Shown here in pieces: positions 26,187 through 36,951 of a DNA stretch of 64,000 bases. The notes beneath the pieces were generated by a model, which had not been told where the DNA came from, made no database searches, and was given only the letters and a program-made list of their open reading frames with translations. Numbering within the stretch: position 1 is the stretch's first letter; each line of letters starts with the position of its first letter. The translations under genes were made by a program, and so were the position numbers. Where the stretch lies: assembly GCA_002118135.1 (NCBI GenBank), contig BDIU01000189.1, positions 186,001 through 250,000 on the forward strand. Reading direction: 5' to 3'. The DNA comes from Trebouxia sp. TZW2008 (lineage: Eukaryota > Chlorophyta > Trebouxiophyceae > Trebouxiales > Trebouxiaceae).

Positions 26187-29100
26187 TTATAGCATCAACA
26201 CTGCTAATCGTGGATCATGCCGCAGCTTGTTATCCAGCTCATAGTAACTCTGTAGAGCAGCTTCTTCATGTCGCTTCAGCCTCTTGTCTAGTATGTGTAT
26301 CCTAAACATGCTGTCTTCACAAGCTTGCTCATACTCTTCCTCTTCTTCCCTGCTCATCTGGTCTCTGTCACGCTGGAAGTGAGCCTGCAGTTATGCAAGC
26401 TTGCTCAATGACTGTTGCTTGCATGGTCTGAGACTGAAAAGGCAGCTGCACACAAAAGTCTGAGAGAATAATCAGAAAAGAACGGGTCACAGCCTTTGAC
26501 ATCATAAAGGAGCATTTGAAAGGGTGTTTTGCATCATGCTTTGTACAGCAGTAGTGGCTAGCATGGGCAAAACCTCTGCTGTCATGACGAGGATGTGCTG
26601 AGTTTGGTGATTTTGGGCTAAAGAAGCAGAAGGGCTGCACATACCTGTCGCTTGAGCAATGCAGCTGTCTCCGCATCATGACGAGCTTGAATAATGTTGG
26701 CTCGCTCAACCAGTCGCTCCTTCAGAGCCTGCAACAGCACAACAATCATGTGAACACGGTCACAACATACTGTCTGAAACTGCCATAACAGTTGGATCTG
26801 CTCCAACGAGTTCAGTCCCCTGGCAACAATCCATGACTAAAGCACTTGCGACGCAGCAATTCTGCATGGTTCACTGCATCAATGGTGTTCTCTGGATGCG
26901 TCAGCAGCAATTTGTGTTTGTGACATCTGTGCTGCTGGTGCACTCACAAATGGCTCAATCTGACAGCAGTCACAGCAACAACAGATGTCATAGCGACACC
27001 TCCATTGACCATTTGCACTGACCTTGAGACCGCATTCCCTGACTTCAAGAGCCTCTAGCCGGTTGGGAGATCTTGTGCTAGTCAGCAGAAGCAGGGACTG
27101 TGTCAAGTAGTCCACAGCAACCTCACTAGCAAGCATGTACCAAAACCAAGAGCAGTACTAGTCAGCAGTACAAGTAACTGATGAAAATGATGTTGTTGCA
27201 CCCACCTTGAGACTGCGTTCCCTGACTTCAAGGGCCTCTTGGCGATTGAGAGACCTTGTGCCAGTGATCAGAGGCAGGAATTGCGTCAGGTAGTCCACAG
27301 CAACCTCACTAGTCTCTTCAGCTTCGTCATCACTCTCTCCATGCTTCTGCCTGACCACATCATAGTAGGGAGTGGCTAGACTGATGGCACGCTCGTCACG
27401 CTCCCGCCCTGCGACCAGCTCCCTTACTTCCCTCTCACTATCTCTGACAGCCTGCAGAATATCAATAATGATCATAACAATAATCATACGGCTGCACAGG
27501 ATTCAGCACAGGTGCCAGGTGTGAGTGGCTGAAGTCCTGTCTTGCCAGGCCAGCTTGTTCTGAACAAGCAGATGACAGTTGTGTTTCAGAGCTATGACAG
27601 ACAATGCAGTAGGGAGTGGCTAGACTGATGGCACCCTTGTCACGCTCTCCCCCTGCTACTAGCTCCCTCACTTCCCTCTCTCACTGTCTCTCACAGCCTG
27701 CAGATTGCATGGGCAGAGATGAGATAGCAAAAGACATGGAAGTAGAAGTGACCCAGGGACGTTTGCTGTCTGAGCAGCACCTGCAATGGTGCTTCTGTGT
27801 AACAGCATGTCAGAAGCAGGAAAACAGCAGATGCAGCATAGCAGCCGACCTGGAATCAACCTCTCCTTTGAAGCCACAAGGGCAAGAGACGGCATTGCAA
27901 GCCACAGCACAAAAAGAAGCAACTGTACTGAGGCAGACCTGGTGGCTGTCCCTCTTTCAGCAGTCAGCAAGGCCTTAGGCTTCCATCCATGCTTCCTTGC
28001 ATCTCAAAAAGGATGCTTTGTCGGCAACATGTATGCAGGATGCCTCCAAGACGCAGCAAAAAGGGGCAGACCTGGAGGCAGTCCCTTTCAGCAGCCAACA
28101 GGGCTTTGTGCTCCTCCGACAGCATGGCTGCTGGGGGCTGCAGGCTGTTGGGCATGACTTGCACCAGCCGAGGGGGACCCTCCTTGTAGAACACCCGCTC
28201 ATCAGCTGTCACCCGCTCCAGCCCATAATGATACTGCAGCCTGAAAAGTCATGGGATTGTACTCAAGTACAGCTGTCACAGCAGCAGATCTGTGGTGCTG
28301 TGCGCATCAATTTGAGTTATAGGCAACAGCAGATGCAAGAAAGTCTCTGAGATTGCAGGAGAAGATCTCAAAGTGGGAGGGAAGCACAAATGTCCAGTGT
28401 ACCAGCAACACTCGATGTCTGCGTTGTCGCAGCGTCCTACTGCAGTGGGGACAGCATTCACGCACCAAGAGCAGCAATGCGCACGCTTGCACGTCTTGAT
28501 GACTGCTGTGTCATGGTGATGTGGTGGTAGCATACATATGTAAAGCTAGTTTGTGCTCTACCTGATCTGGTTGTTAGCAATGTCAAATACCCGCTTGGCA
28601 ACATCCTGCTCAGCTGGCACATCAGGGTTGCGACTGAACTTCTGGGTCATCTTGACAATGGGTCTGGGCCCCTCATCTGGGCCAGTCAGAGGGGCTGCTG
28701 CAGCAATAGCCCCTTTACCAGCCAATGCCTGCCTGTAACATCAGCATGCCCAGTTGACCAAGCTGAATACGCTAGGCAACCCATATCATGCCAAGGCTTG
28801 CGGCGGAACCTTGGTGTTATCTTGATGATAAGTCTTGGGCCCTCATTCTGGAGCTGACAGAGGGGCTGCTGCAGCGACAGCCCCCTTGCCAGCCAATGCC
28901 TGCCTGCAACATCAGCATGCATTGTTAAACACAGCAACAAAATCTAATACGTTGCTGCAGTATAATTCAGCACATGTCCTGCCTGAGCCAACAACAGTGT
29001 GTATCGGCGAAAACATTTGTCATAACCCATTTTCTATCCTTGTGTTGTATTCCATGGCGCGGCTTGACAATCTAGCAATGCAGCATAGAAGTCAATTTGC

Positions 29101-32100
29101 TAAGATGAAGTCACAACACCATGAGACAGAGGACTCAACAGAGCATATGTTGATGTCTTGATTGCATTCAAGACAAAAAGTGTTGTCAAACATGCACAGA
29201 GGCCAAAAGCAATGCAAAGTGCTTGTGAACCTGGCAGCTGCCACGTTTGGTCAAAATACAGATTGAGGTTTGACTTGTCAGATAGGCAGGCACTCAGGCA
29301 AGTCTACAGGTATACAAGCATCTGTGCATAAGCCATTGCAATCTGACTTTTGATGCAATGATCTCATTTGCAATGCTCATTGGAAGGCAATTGCACCATA
29401 ACCTGTGATGTCAGCAATGAAGCAAAAATCAATTGCTTACTTGAGGTCAGACCCCTGTCGCTCTACTGGGCCGTATCGCACACTCCTGTAGACAAGGTGG
29501 TCGTCCCTTGCTTCAAATTTCTCTATAGTCTTGGTGCCAATCGCCTCTGTGCGCTCAATCAAGCTGTCTAGGCGTGCCTGCACATACACATCCACATGCA
29601 CAGTGCAAAATATAGCTTGCAACTAGAACAAATCATAGCGTGCACTCATGGAAGCATCCTGTGATGCTGGCCTTTGTAAAAGGGGATCTGCTTGCCATCA
29701 GGCATTTGCTTGCCATCAGGCATTTGGTACTATTCAGCAGGAGCGGGTCAAGAGTAGCGCATGTGAGGACGAGTGATGTGCCGAATACAAGAGCTAAAAA
29801 CAAAACTTTGCAATGACCTGCTTGAAAGCCTTGGCAAAAGTTGTTTGCTTCAGGGGCAAACTGGGACACCTGGTGATTAGAAAAGCAGATCTCTGCATTG
29901 ACCCTTAAAAAGTGATGCCTGCCTAAGAGCTGTGAGTCAGGTGGCTTGTTCAAAGGCCCTGACAGGGGGTAGCTTGAGTCACAGACCTGAATTAGAGGAG
30001 CCAGTATGATTGCCTTGAAAGTACGCACAAGACTCACCTGGTGGTAGAAGAGCAGATCTCTGCGTTGACCCTTGACCAGGGTGGCCTGCTTCAGGGCAGC
30101 ACGTGCTCCAGGCCCCAGCAGCTCCCAGGTAGTATCCTGCAGCGGCCAGCTGCGCCGCTCCTGCAGCCCGTCTCTGCGCTGCCGGAACACCTCCCGCACC
30201 TCCACTGCCACACTCCTTGCATCATCCTGTAACATTGTTTTTGCTATATTGTTCAGGGTGTAGATATTATGCCTTGTCTAAGTGCTGAGAGTGGAAATGT
30301 CAGGCTTTGCTCCACCCTAAGCTCGTTCATGTGCTGCCGAAACACCTCCCGCACCTCCTTTGCTACGCTCCTTGCATCATCCTGCAAGCCAATCAGCACT
30401 TGCCAGTATGCCCCCTGCAATGTTCTTTATCTATGCATTGAAGCCATACAGCATGCTTTGAATCCCTTACAAATCCCCTGTGCAGGCATAGGGTGCATCG
30501 AGGAAGCTATCTGCCGAGAAGCAGCTGCATGTCCCTTTCAGCAACTCACTGACGAGCACCCTGAAGCATGAACATTGTGTCAGTTGCCTGCAATTGCTGC
30601 TGACAACATGCAGCCTGTGAAGTGCCACAGTGACATGTTTGCAGGTTAATTGCTTGTTTGAATCTGCACATCAACAACGTCTGCCATCGCAACACCTTGC
30701 ATGGCAGCACAATCTTGAGCAGCACTCGCCTCATACAGTGTCAACTTATCCACCATGCCATCCCACCGGCTGCATTCTCCAAACAGAGCAAATATCTCGT
30801 GCTGGCAGCGGTGGTACAGCACCGATTTGACACCCCTGGGGCACCGCATGTCCAAGCTATCTCGGCCAATCTGCAGCCTGGGCACCCAGCTCGGCGGCAT
30901 GCCAGGAACACCGGTATCTAGCGGCGCCGCATCCTCCGCCTCGCTGCGTCCAACGCTGCCGACCGATTCCGCTGGTCCGCCGTAGACGCTGGCCATCCGT
31001 GCTGGCGAAGCTGCAACCACAGCTCATATTGGAAGACAGCTCAGAAGCAGGCTTCAAGGACAAAAGGGCTGCAGGTACAGTCGCATGAGTGGGCTGTGTG
31101 AGGCACATTTGGGTGGTGTGGCTGAACATGACAGCAAACCAGGGTGGGTGACGCTCAAGGGACTGTGATGCTCACTTCGCTTCATTGTTGCAGATGAGGG
31201 CGTAGGGAGGGCTTGTGCAGCAGGGGACTGAGGGCCAGCACCCCCACCCCCAACCCCACTGCCTTGCCCAGCTGAGCTGATGCTCAAGCTATCCAAAGGG
31301 GGCCGCCCTGAAGTGCTGCCAGGGCCCATTGTTTGGGTTGCCGAGACAGCAGACCTGGAGGTTCTGCCCATGGCAGATCCAGCGCGGGTAGACCCCAGGA
31401 AAGGTTTACCGCTGGTCATGCCATAGTCGCCATCGCCTGTTCCTTCAAGGTCCTCTGCTGTCAATGCCATCTGCACAGGCAAGGCATCACCTGAATATGC
31501 TAGCTTTGCAATATGTCGCGTAATGAGGGTCCCTTCCCCTCTGCATCTTACAGACACATCTATCTTTCAAAGGCAGATGCGTCCGAGGCGTTGTCATTGG
31601 TGCGTTGGCAACCTCACAGCAACCTATGCAGCCAACTGTCTGAACTTTTACACTTGCAAGTGCTGGCTTGGCTGCAGCTTTTGCTGACATGGTGTTTTAC
31701 AAGACGAAGGAAACCTTGACGTATTACAAATCAGCATGAAAGCAGAAACAGACGACACAAACTTCAGTTTATGCACCAACCTGAGAAGAGGCGTTTGGCA
31801 GCATGTACTCCCACTTGGAGGCGTCAGTGACATCCAGAGACAGGTTTTGGGGCAGTGCTCGTGAGTCTGAGTGAGGCTCAGGCATTTGCATGCAGACCCA
31901 GTAGTTGCTGTGATTCCACATGCTCTCCACACCCAAGTAGGGGGAGCTCTTGATGGGATAGCATCTCCCTGTGCTTGACTCTATGAAAATGTCATCAGCC
32001 ACCTACAAAAGACGGAAAGGTTGGGCATTTTGCTCATGAATAGCATTTCCTGGTGCTGGACACAATGAAAATGTCATTGCATTGTGCAGCACGCACAAGA

Positions 32101-35100
32101 AACTTGATGGCTTTGCCATGTAAACAAGTGCAATGGGTGGAACAATGAGGCATGCAGTACCTCCAACACTCGACGACCGACAATGTGCTGTTGATCAGGC
32201 CAGTGCACATCATCGACTGCAGGTTCTTGGCCATACTGCATCTCCAGCATTCAATATGCATTGTAAGGAAGGCATGATCAACTTTTCTGGTTCCTGCTGG
32301 TGCATGCTTCACCCAAACTTTGCACCAATTTTGCACTCGCACAACACACGAAAGGCTGTTGCTGCCAACTCACAGACCCAGACAACCAACTTACTACAAT
32401 GACACAACCTTGATGGTGCCAGTGCATGCTCGTCTTGCTATTGCCCGCCAAGGCCAGGATTGCACACACAGCAGGTTGTTGCTGCCAGATAGAAGACACA
32501 GATATCCAGCCTACTGCAACGACACAACCTTGAAGGTGCCAGTGCACGCTCATCTTGCTATTGCCCGCCAAGGCCAGGATTGCACACACAGCAGGTTGTT
32601 GCTGCCAGATGATAGACACAGATATCCAGCCTACTGCAACGACACTCTTCTGAGGTACTGGAACATGCTTGCCTTTCTCGTGTCTGCAAGGACTGTGATT
32701 GCACATCCAGGAAGCAACAGTGTGTTGCTGCAAGAGCACAGACCCAAACACTCATCCCCTTGCAATGACACAACAGGCTAAGTGTCAATGCATGCTCACC
32801 TCTCTTTTGCCTGCCAAGACCATGACCCAGGCGTGCGCCAGGTTGACTTTCGTAGCTTCATCACATTAGGTTGCTGCCAAGTCACAGATCCAATCATCCA
32901 GTGCAATGGCAAGCAGTAGACTGTGCAAATGCATGCTCACCTCTCTTTTGCCTGCCAAAACCATGACCCAGGCATGCACCAAGTTGCCCTTCTGTGGCCC
33001 TGTCACAACAGGGCTGGCAGTAGTTGCCCTTGAAGCTGCCGCCTCACTCAACTCAGTGGCTGCTGCTGCAGCTGACGCTGCCTCCTTTGCCTGCTGCTGC
33101 TTCTGCATGATCCAAGAATGAATGTGTAGGTAGTCAGTGCAGCTGCACATTAAGTTGAAGTGCAAGTAGGCAAGCTTTGGGTGGTCAATGTCAGCTTTGC
33201 TACTGCCCTGAAAGAGTGGAACCTGCACGTGATGCTGTGTGGTCTGATCAAGTGTTGGATTCTATGTGTTCTGGTTATGCACAGGCTCCTGAGAGTGTCA
33301 AAGCTGTACAATGACAGCGCTAGTCTGATTTCCTTCAACATGAATCAGCATATGCAGCAGCTTTGCACTGGCACAAGGCAAAGACGTCAATTGGCGCTTT
33401 CGCCATGCACCCCCTGAAACTGCTGGCAAGGCTCATCACTGCGTGACACAGCCAGCGGCCTCTCACGTGGCAAACCCTCTCACTTTTGATGCCTGACCTG
33501 ATATTGTCCATGGTTTCTTGAGGCTTTTTTGACTGTTTGACCCTTGCTGTTCTTTCTGTTGACATCAAGGTCCAACTGCACTGCATTTGCATTGCCATAC
33601 AGACCCTGGAGCAGGCTTGTTGGGCCCTCACCTGATACATGGTCTCAGCTTTGACGCCTGACTTGATGTTGTAGTTAGCCTCCTTGGGCTGTTTGACTGT
33701 TTGTCTCTTGCTGTTTTGTCTGTTGACATCACAAAAGGTCCAGCTGCACTGCGTTTGCGTTGCCATAAAGACCCTAGAGCAAGTTTGGCAGGCCTCACCT
33801 GGTGCATGCTCCCCCTGTTCTTGCTGAACGTATCAAGCAGTCCAGCTGAACTGCATTTGCCAAGAGTGCTGTCCAGACCCTGGACCGTTCTTGTCAGGCC
33901 TCACCTGATATACACTCTCAGCTTTGACGCTGGACTTGATCTTGTACTTGGCCTCTGTCGGCTATTCTGACTGTCTTGCTGTTCTTGCTGGTTACACACA
34001 GAAGTCCAACTGCACTGCATTTGCATTGAGTGCCATGCAGACCTCAAGCAAGGCTGTCAGGCCTTGTCCGGTGCATGCTCCCCCTGTTGTTTCTGTACAT
34101 ATGAAGCAGTGCAGCTGCACTGCGTTTGCAGACCATGTTCATGTTCAGTCCAGAGCCTGAAACATCCTCCAGACCCTGGAACGACCTTGTTGGGCCTCAC
34201 CTGGTATACACTCTCAGCTCTTACGCCTGACTTGATCTTGTACTTAACCTCTCTGGGCTGCTGGGACCGCTTGTCTCTTGCTGTTTGTTCTGTTTACATC
34301 AAGGTGCAGCTGCACTGCATATGCATTTCCCCACACAAACCCTGGAGCAAACTTGGCAGGCCTCACCTGGTACACGCTCTCAGCTTTGACGCCTGACTTG
34401 ATCTTGTACTTGGCCTCTTTGGGCTGCTCTGAGCGCTTGCTGCTGATGATGGGTGCAATCTTCTGAGGCTTTACCACTTCAGGTACTAGCAGAGGACAAA
34501 CAGCGCTGGTCTGGTCATTGACTGTCACTGATGTGGGTGCATAGCCGGTAACCACGTAGGCGTCAAAGCCAGCGCCCAGTAGCAAAGAGCACAGCACTGT
34601 GCACATGTCAAAGCAGTCCCCTCCCTGCAGCATGAGCATGCTGTGGTTCAAATTGGCATGCTTTGAGCAGCAGGAGACAAACAGCGCTGGTCTGGTCATT
34701 GATTGTCACTGCCGTGGGTGCATAGCCAGTGACCACGTAGGCATCAAAACCGGCGCCCAACAGCAGAGAGCACAGCACTGTGCACATGTCAAAGCAGTCG
34801 GCCCCCTGCAGCGACAGTATGCTGTGCTTCAAACTAGCGTGCAGCAATTCAAGCTAGCATGCTGGAAGAAACAGGCAGCACAGCACTGTCCACATAAGAA
34901 AGCAGTTGCCTCCCTGCAGCACCAGCATGCAGTTGTTCTGACTGATACACTACACTTCAAGCTGTCAAGCATGCCTTGTTGAGAGCATTGCCAAGCAGGC
35001 TTGCATACTGGCAAAGCAGAGTTTGGCAACTCCTTGCTGTGGATCAGATACTGCATGACAGTGTAGAATGCAAACATAGGAAGGCCCTCCTGACAGCGTC

Positions 35101-35897
35101 TATGCTGCACTTGCAGCAGGGTCACATGCGCAAGAGCAATTTGGCATTATCATGGTTTGAAGCATGAGACAGATGTGCTCCTTTGGTTTAGGGTTTCCAG
35201 ATGATCAGTCTTGTCTCAACTCTGTAACTGCATCAAGTCAATGAGCGAGCAGGAAAGACACAGTCCTAGCAGTGTCCTTGACCAGTGCAATTGTTCATCT
35301 GCCGTGAGATGACTAAGGATGGCAAAAGCAGGTTTTCAGAGCAGTGCGTGCATGGAAAGTGCACAAGGTCATAATAGTCAGGTGCAATATGAGGCAGCGA
35401 TCATAAAGAGGAGTGTTGAAGGTCTTTCAACAGGACAGCTCACAATGGGGAATCACATCAAAGCAGCTGCTCACCTGCCATGAGATGACTGAGGCAGGTG
35501 AAGGCAGGTACTCAGGATAGTGCACTGGGTCTGTCAATGACTCATATGCAAAGTAGCTGGCCACAAATTGGGCGATGCCTGGCAAGTCGTACAGGTCTGT
35601 GTGGGGTAGCAGGGTCGGTCTGAGGGTGGTGCACACCAGCTTACGCACCCCTGCCTCATTCTTGGGGGTCAAAAATAGTGGCCTGTTGCAAAGGATCAAT
35701 TTGAGGCACATGCATTGTAGTCGACTGCACATGACAGCATGATTGCTAGGCAGTACAGGACACTGCGGGGCAGCAGGGTGGATCTGAGGCCTGCATCGTG
35801 TACTCACTGTGAGATACATGCAACACTGTCAGTGGAGGGCAGTAAGAACGATGGCAGACATGCTAAAAGCATGACAGATGGACAGACAAGTCGAGCT

Positions 35898-35938
<41 letters not shown>

Positions 35939-36498
35939 TCTAGCTATAGATACATAGACATAAAGAACAACAGTTGAGCTACCAACTTACAGACAGTCAA
36001 AGAAACATAGCAGGCTAAGCCAACACCTGCGGAAGGGGTAGAGGGATCTGAACACAGCTGCCCAGGCGTCCACATAATTGAGCATGGCTGTCTCCCTTGG
36101 GCTGTTCCCCGTGTGGCCCTTCGGCAGCTGCCGCAATTGCATGGTCAGGCAGTGCTCAATGTGCAGGGACTTGGCACTCCTCTTCTTGCCTGCTGTGTCC
36201 TCCTCAAAGGGCTTTACCTGCAGTACAGATAGGCATTGGCACAGTTGGACATTGGCAAAGGGTCCATGCATGTGTGTCTATATGAGCATGTGACGTGGCG
36301 CTCGTCTCCGTGCCTGCTGTGTCCTTGTCCAGGGCTTGACCTGTGATACAGGCAGACACATGGCATAGTGTTTATACACATATGATTCCCCGTGTAGTCC
36401 AGCAGCAGTGCCTGCAGCTGCATTGTCAGGCAGTGCTCAATGTGCAGGGACTTGGCACTCCTCTTCTTGCCTGCTGTGTCCTCTTCAAAGGGCTTCAT
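26187..36498 (-). CDS. DRC7: Dynein regulatory complex subunit 7 (CCDC135/FAP50)
   Basis: Exons fit as 36217-36027, 35682-35475, 34624-34367, 33102-32941, 32002-31781, 31470-31176, 31010-30730 (GC donor), 30226-30038, 29577-29441, 28732-28562, 28240-28072, 27451-27206, 26728-26645 and 26384-26187, in phase, about 936 residues. Matches to the family run end to end: AVFRSLYPFR, NEAGVRKLVCTTLRPTLLP, a transglutaminase-like Cys segment (GGDCFDMCTVLCSLLLGAG), HAWVMVLAGKRE, GVESMWNHSNYWVCMQ, RCPRGVKSVLYHR, RERRDE-type coiled coil, ERANIIQARHDAE and a C-terminal CEDSMFRIHILDKRLKRHEE. The protein belongs to the nexin-dynein regulatory complex of motile cilia. The first exon is unresolved: an ATG at 36498 opens a copy of the next exon's start (MKPFEEDTAGKKRSAK) but no clean donor joins it to 36217; an internal Met is the alternative start. 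Confidence 0.92.
26995..27700 (-). repeat. Duplicated edges of DRC7 exon 27451-27206
   Basis: The exon end (about 27310-27200, reading EALEVRERSLK) has a copy at about 27125-27020. The exon start (about 27450-27360, EREVRELVAGRERDERAIS) has a copy at about 27700-27600. As in the cyclase, both edges are copied outward into the flanking introns. Confidence 0.8.
28600..28915 (-). repeat. Duplicated start of DRC7 exon 28732-28562
   Basis: About 100 bp reading ALAGKGAIAAAAPLTG in the exon recurs at about 28905-28815 with the CAGGCAGGCATTGGCTGG acceptor region intact. The copy diverges downstream. Confidence 0.75.
29850..30385 (-). repeat. Duplicated edges of DRC7 exon 30226-30038
   Basis: The exon start (GATGATGCAAGGAGTGTGGC region, EVREVFRQ) recurs at about 30385-30325, including its acceptor. 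The exon end (RRDLLFYHQ with the donor) recurs in weaker form near 29905-29860. Confidence 0.7.
32400..33000 (-). repeat. Array of five ~120-bp units around a DRC7 exon end
   Basis: Units begin near 32401, 32521, 32641, 32761 and 32881. The first two are almost identical over 120 bp. The last contains the genuine exon end VLAGKRE with donor GTGAGC at 32940. The fourth repeats the same exon end and donor almost base for base, so at least two competing donors exist. Confidence 0.85.
33460..34450 (-). repeat. Five copies of the DRC7 linker exon end
   Basis: The end of exon 34624-34367, reading KEAKYKIKSGVKAESVYQ before a GTGAGG donor, recurs near 34260-34200, 33955-33905, 33690-33630 and 33530-33465. 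Each copy keeps an open frame across the motif and a donor (GTGAGG, or GTGAGAG in the last). The spacing is irregular, about 150-300 bp. Confidence 0.85.
34490..34940 (-). repeat. Three copies of the DRC7 transglutaminase-like exon start
   Basis: The segment starting at the acceptor and encoding DCFDMCTVLCSLLLGAGFDA and VTGYAP is present at 34624-34490 (used) and at about 34815-34670. A short remnant lies at about 34935-34870. The second copy is open for some 60 codons but has no good donor. Confidence 0.85.
35896..35939. repeat. (CAGA)n microsatellite
   Basis: About ten uninterrupted tetranucleotide units of the CAGA type lie in the first resolved DRC7 intron, flanked by further degenerate CAGA-like bases on both sides. 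Confidence 0.95.
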
Positions 36499-36510
36499 CT
36501 GTGGTACGGA
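36100..36510 (-). repeat. Duplicated start of the first resolved DRC7 exon
   Basis: About 100 bp encoding KPFEEDTAGKKRSAKSLHIE occurs at 36217-36118 and again at about 36500-36400, with a short remnant near 36350-36310. The upstream copy supplies the only ATG in this frame (36498). Confidence 0.8.
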
Positions 36511-36794
36511 CAGACTCTGGCACAGCCAGACATTGGCATTGTGAAGGAACCTGGTACATACATGCATTTGGCTTGATGATAGTACTGCTACCAGGTGTCC
36601 TCGTGCAATTAAGGGCGATATGGGCCTGTAGGTCCAGGTTGTCTGGCCTGTTGCCACTGATGCAACTGAACAGACATTGCCTTATGCTCTTTATGCCAGT
36701 TTATACGCCCGCAGGCAACAGCGCCCAAAGAAGGGACAGGCCAGATTAAGCCTGGACCTTTTCAGTCAGCTAGTTTGCCAGCTTTGGCCTGCAA

Positions 36795-36951
36795 CCTGCC
36801 TTGAGGTCAGCCAGCTTTGCAAGCTTGAGGACGTCCTAACCCACAGCAGCCATCGCAACTGTTGCCGACCATCAACACAAGAGATGTTGCATCAGTACAC
36901 AGGCAAAGGCCACTGCAACCTGCCTTGAGGTCAGCCAGCTTTGCAATCTTG
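36795..36951 (-). repeat. Duplicated C-terminal segment of the LRR-Kelch gene
   Basis: About 30 bp encoding KLAKLADLKAG are present twice, at about 36951-36915 and 36830-36793, each followed by GCAGGTTGCAG. The second copy lies at the stop. Splicing from the first copy's GT to the TTAG before the second leads to the same stop codon. Confidence 0.7.
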
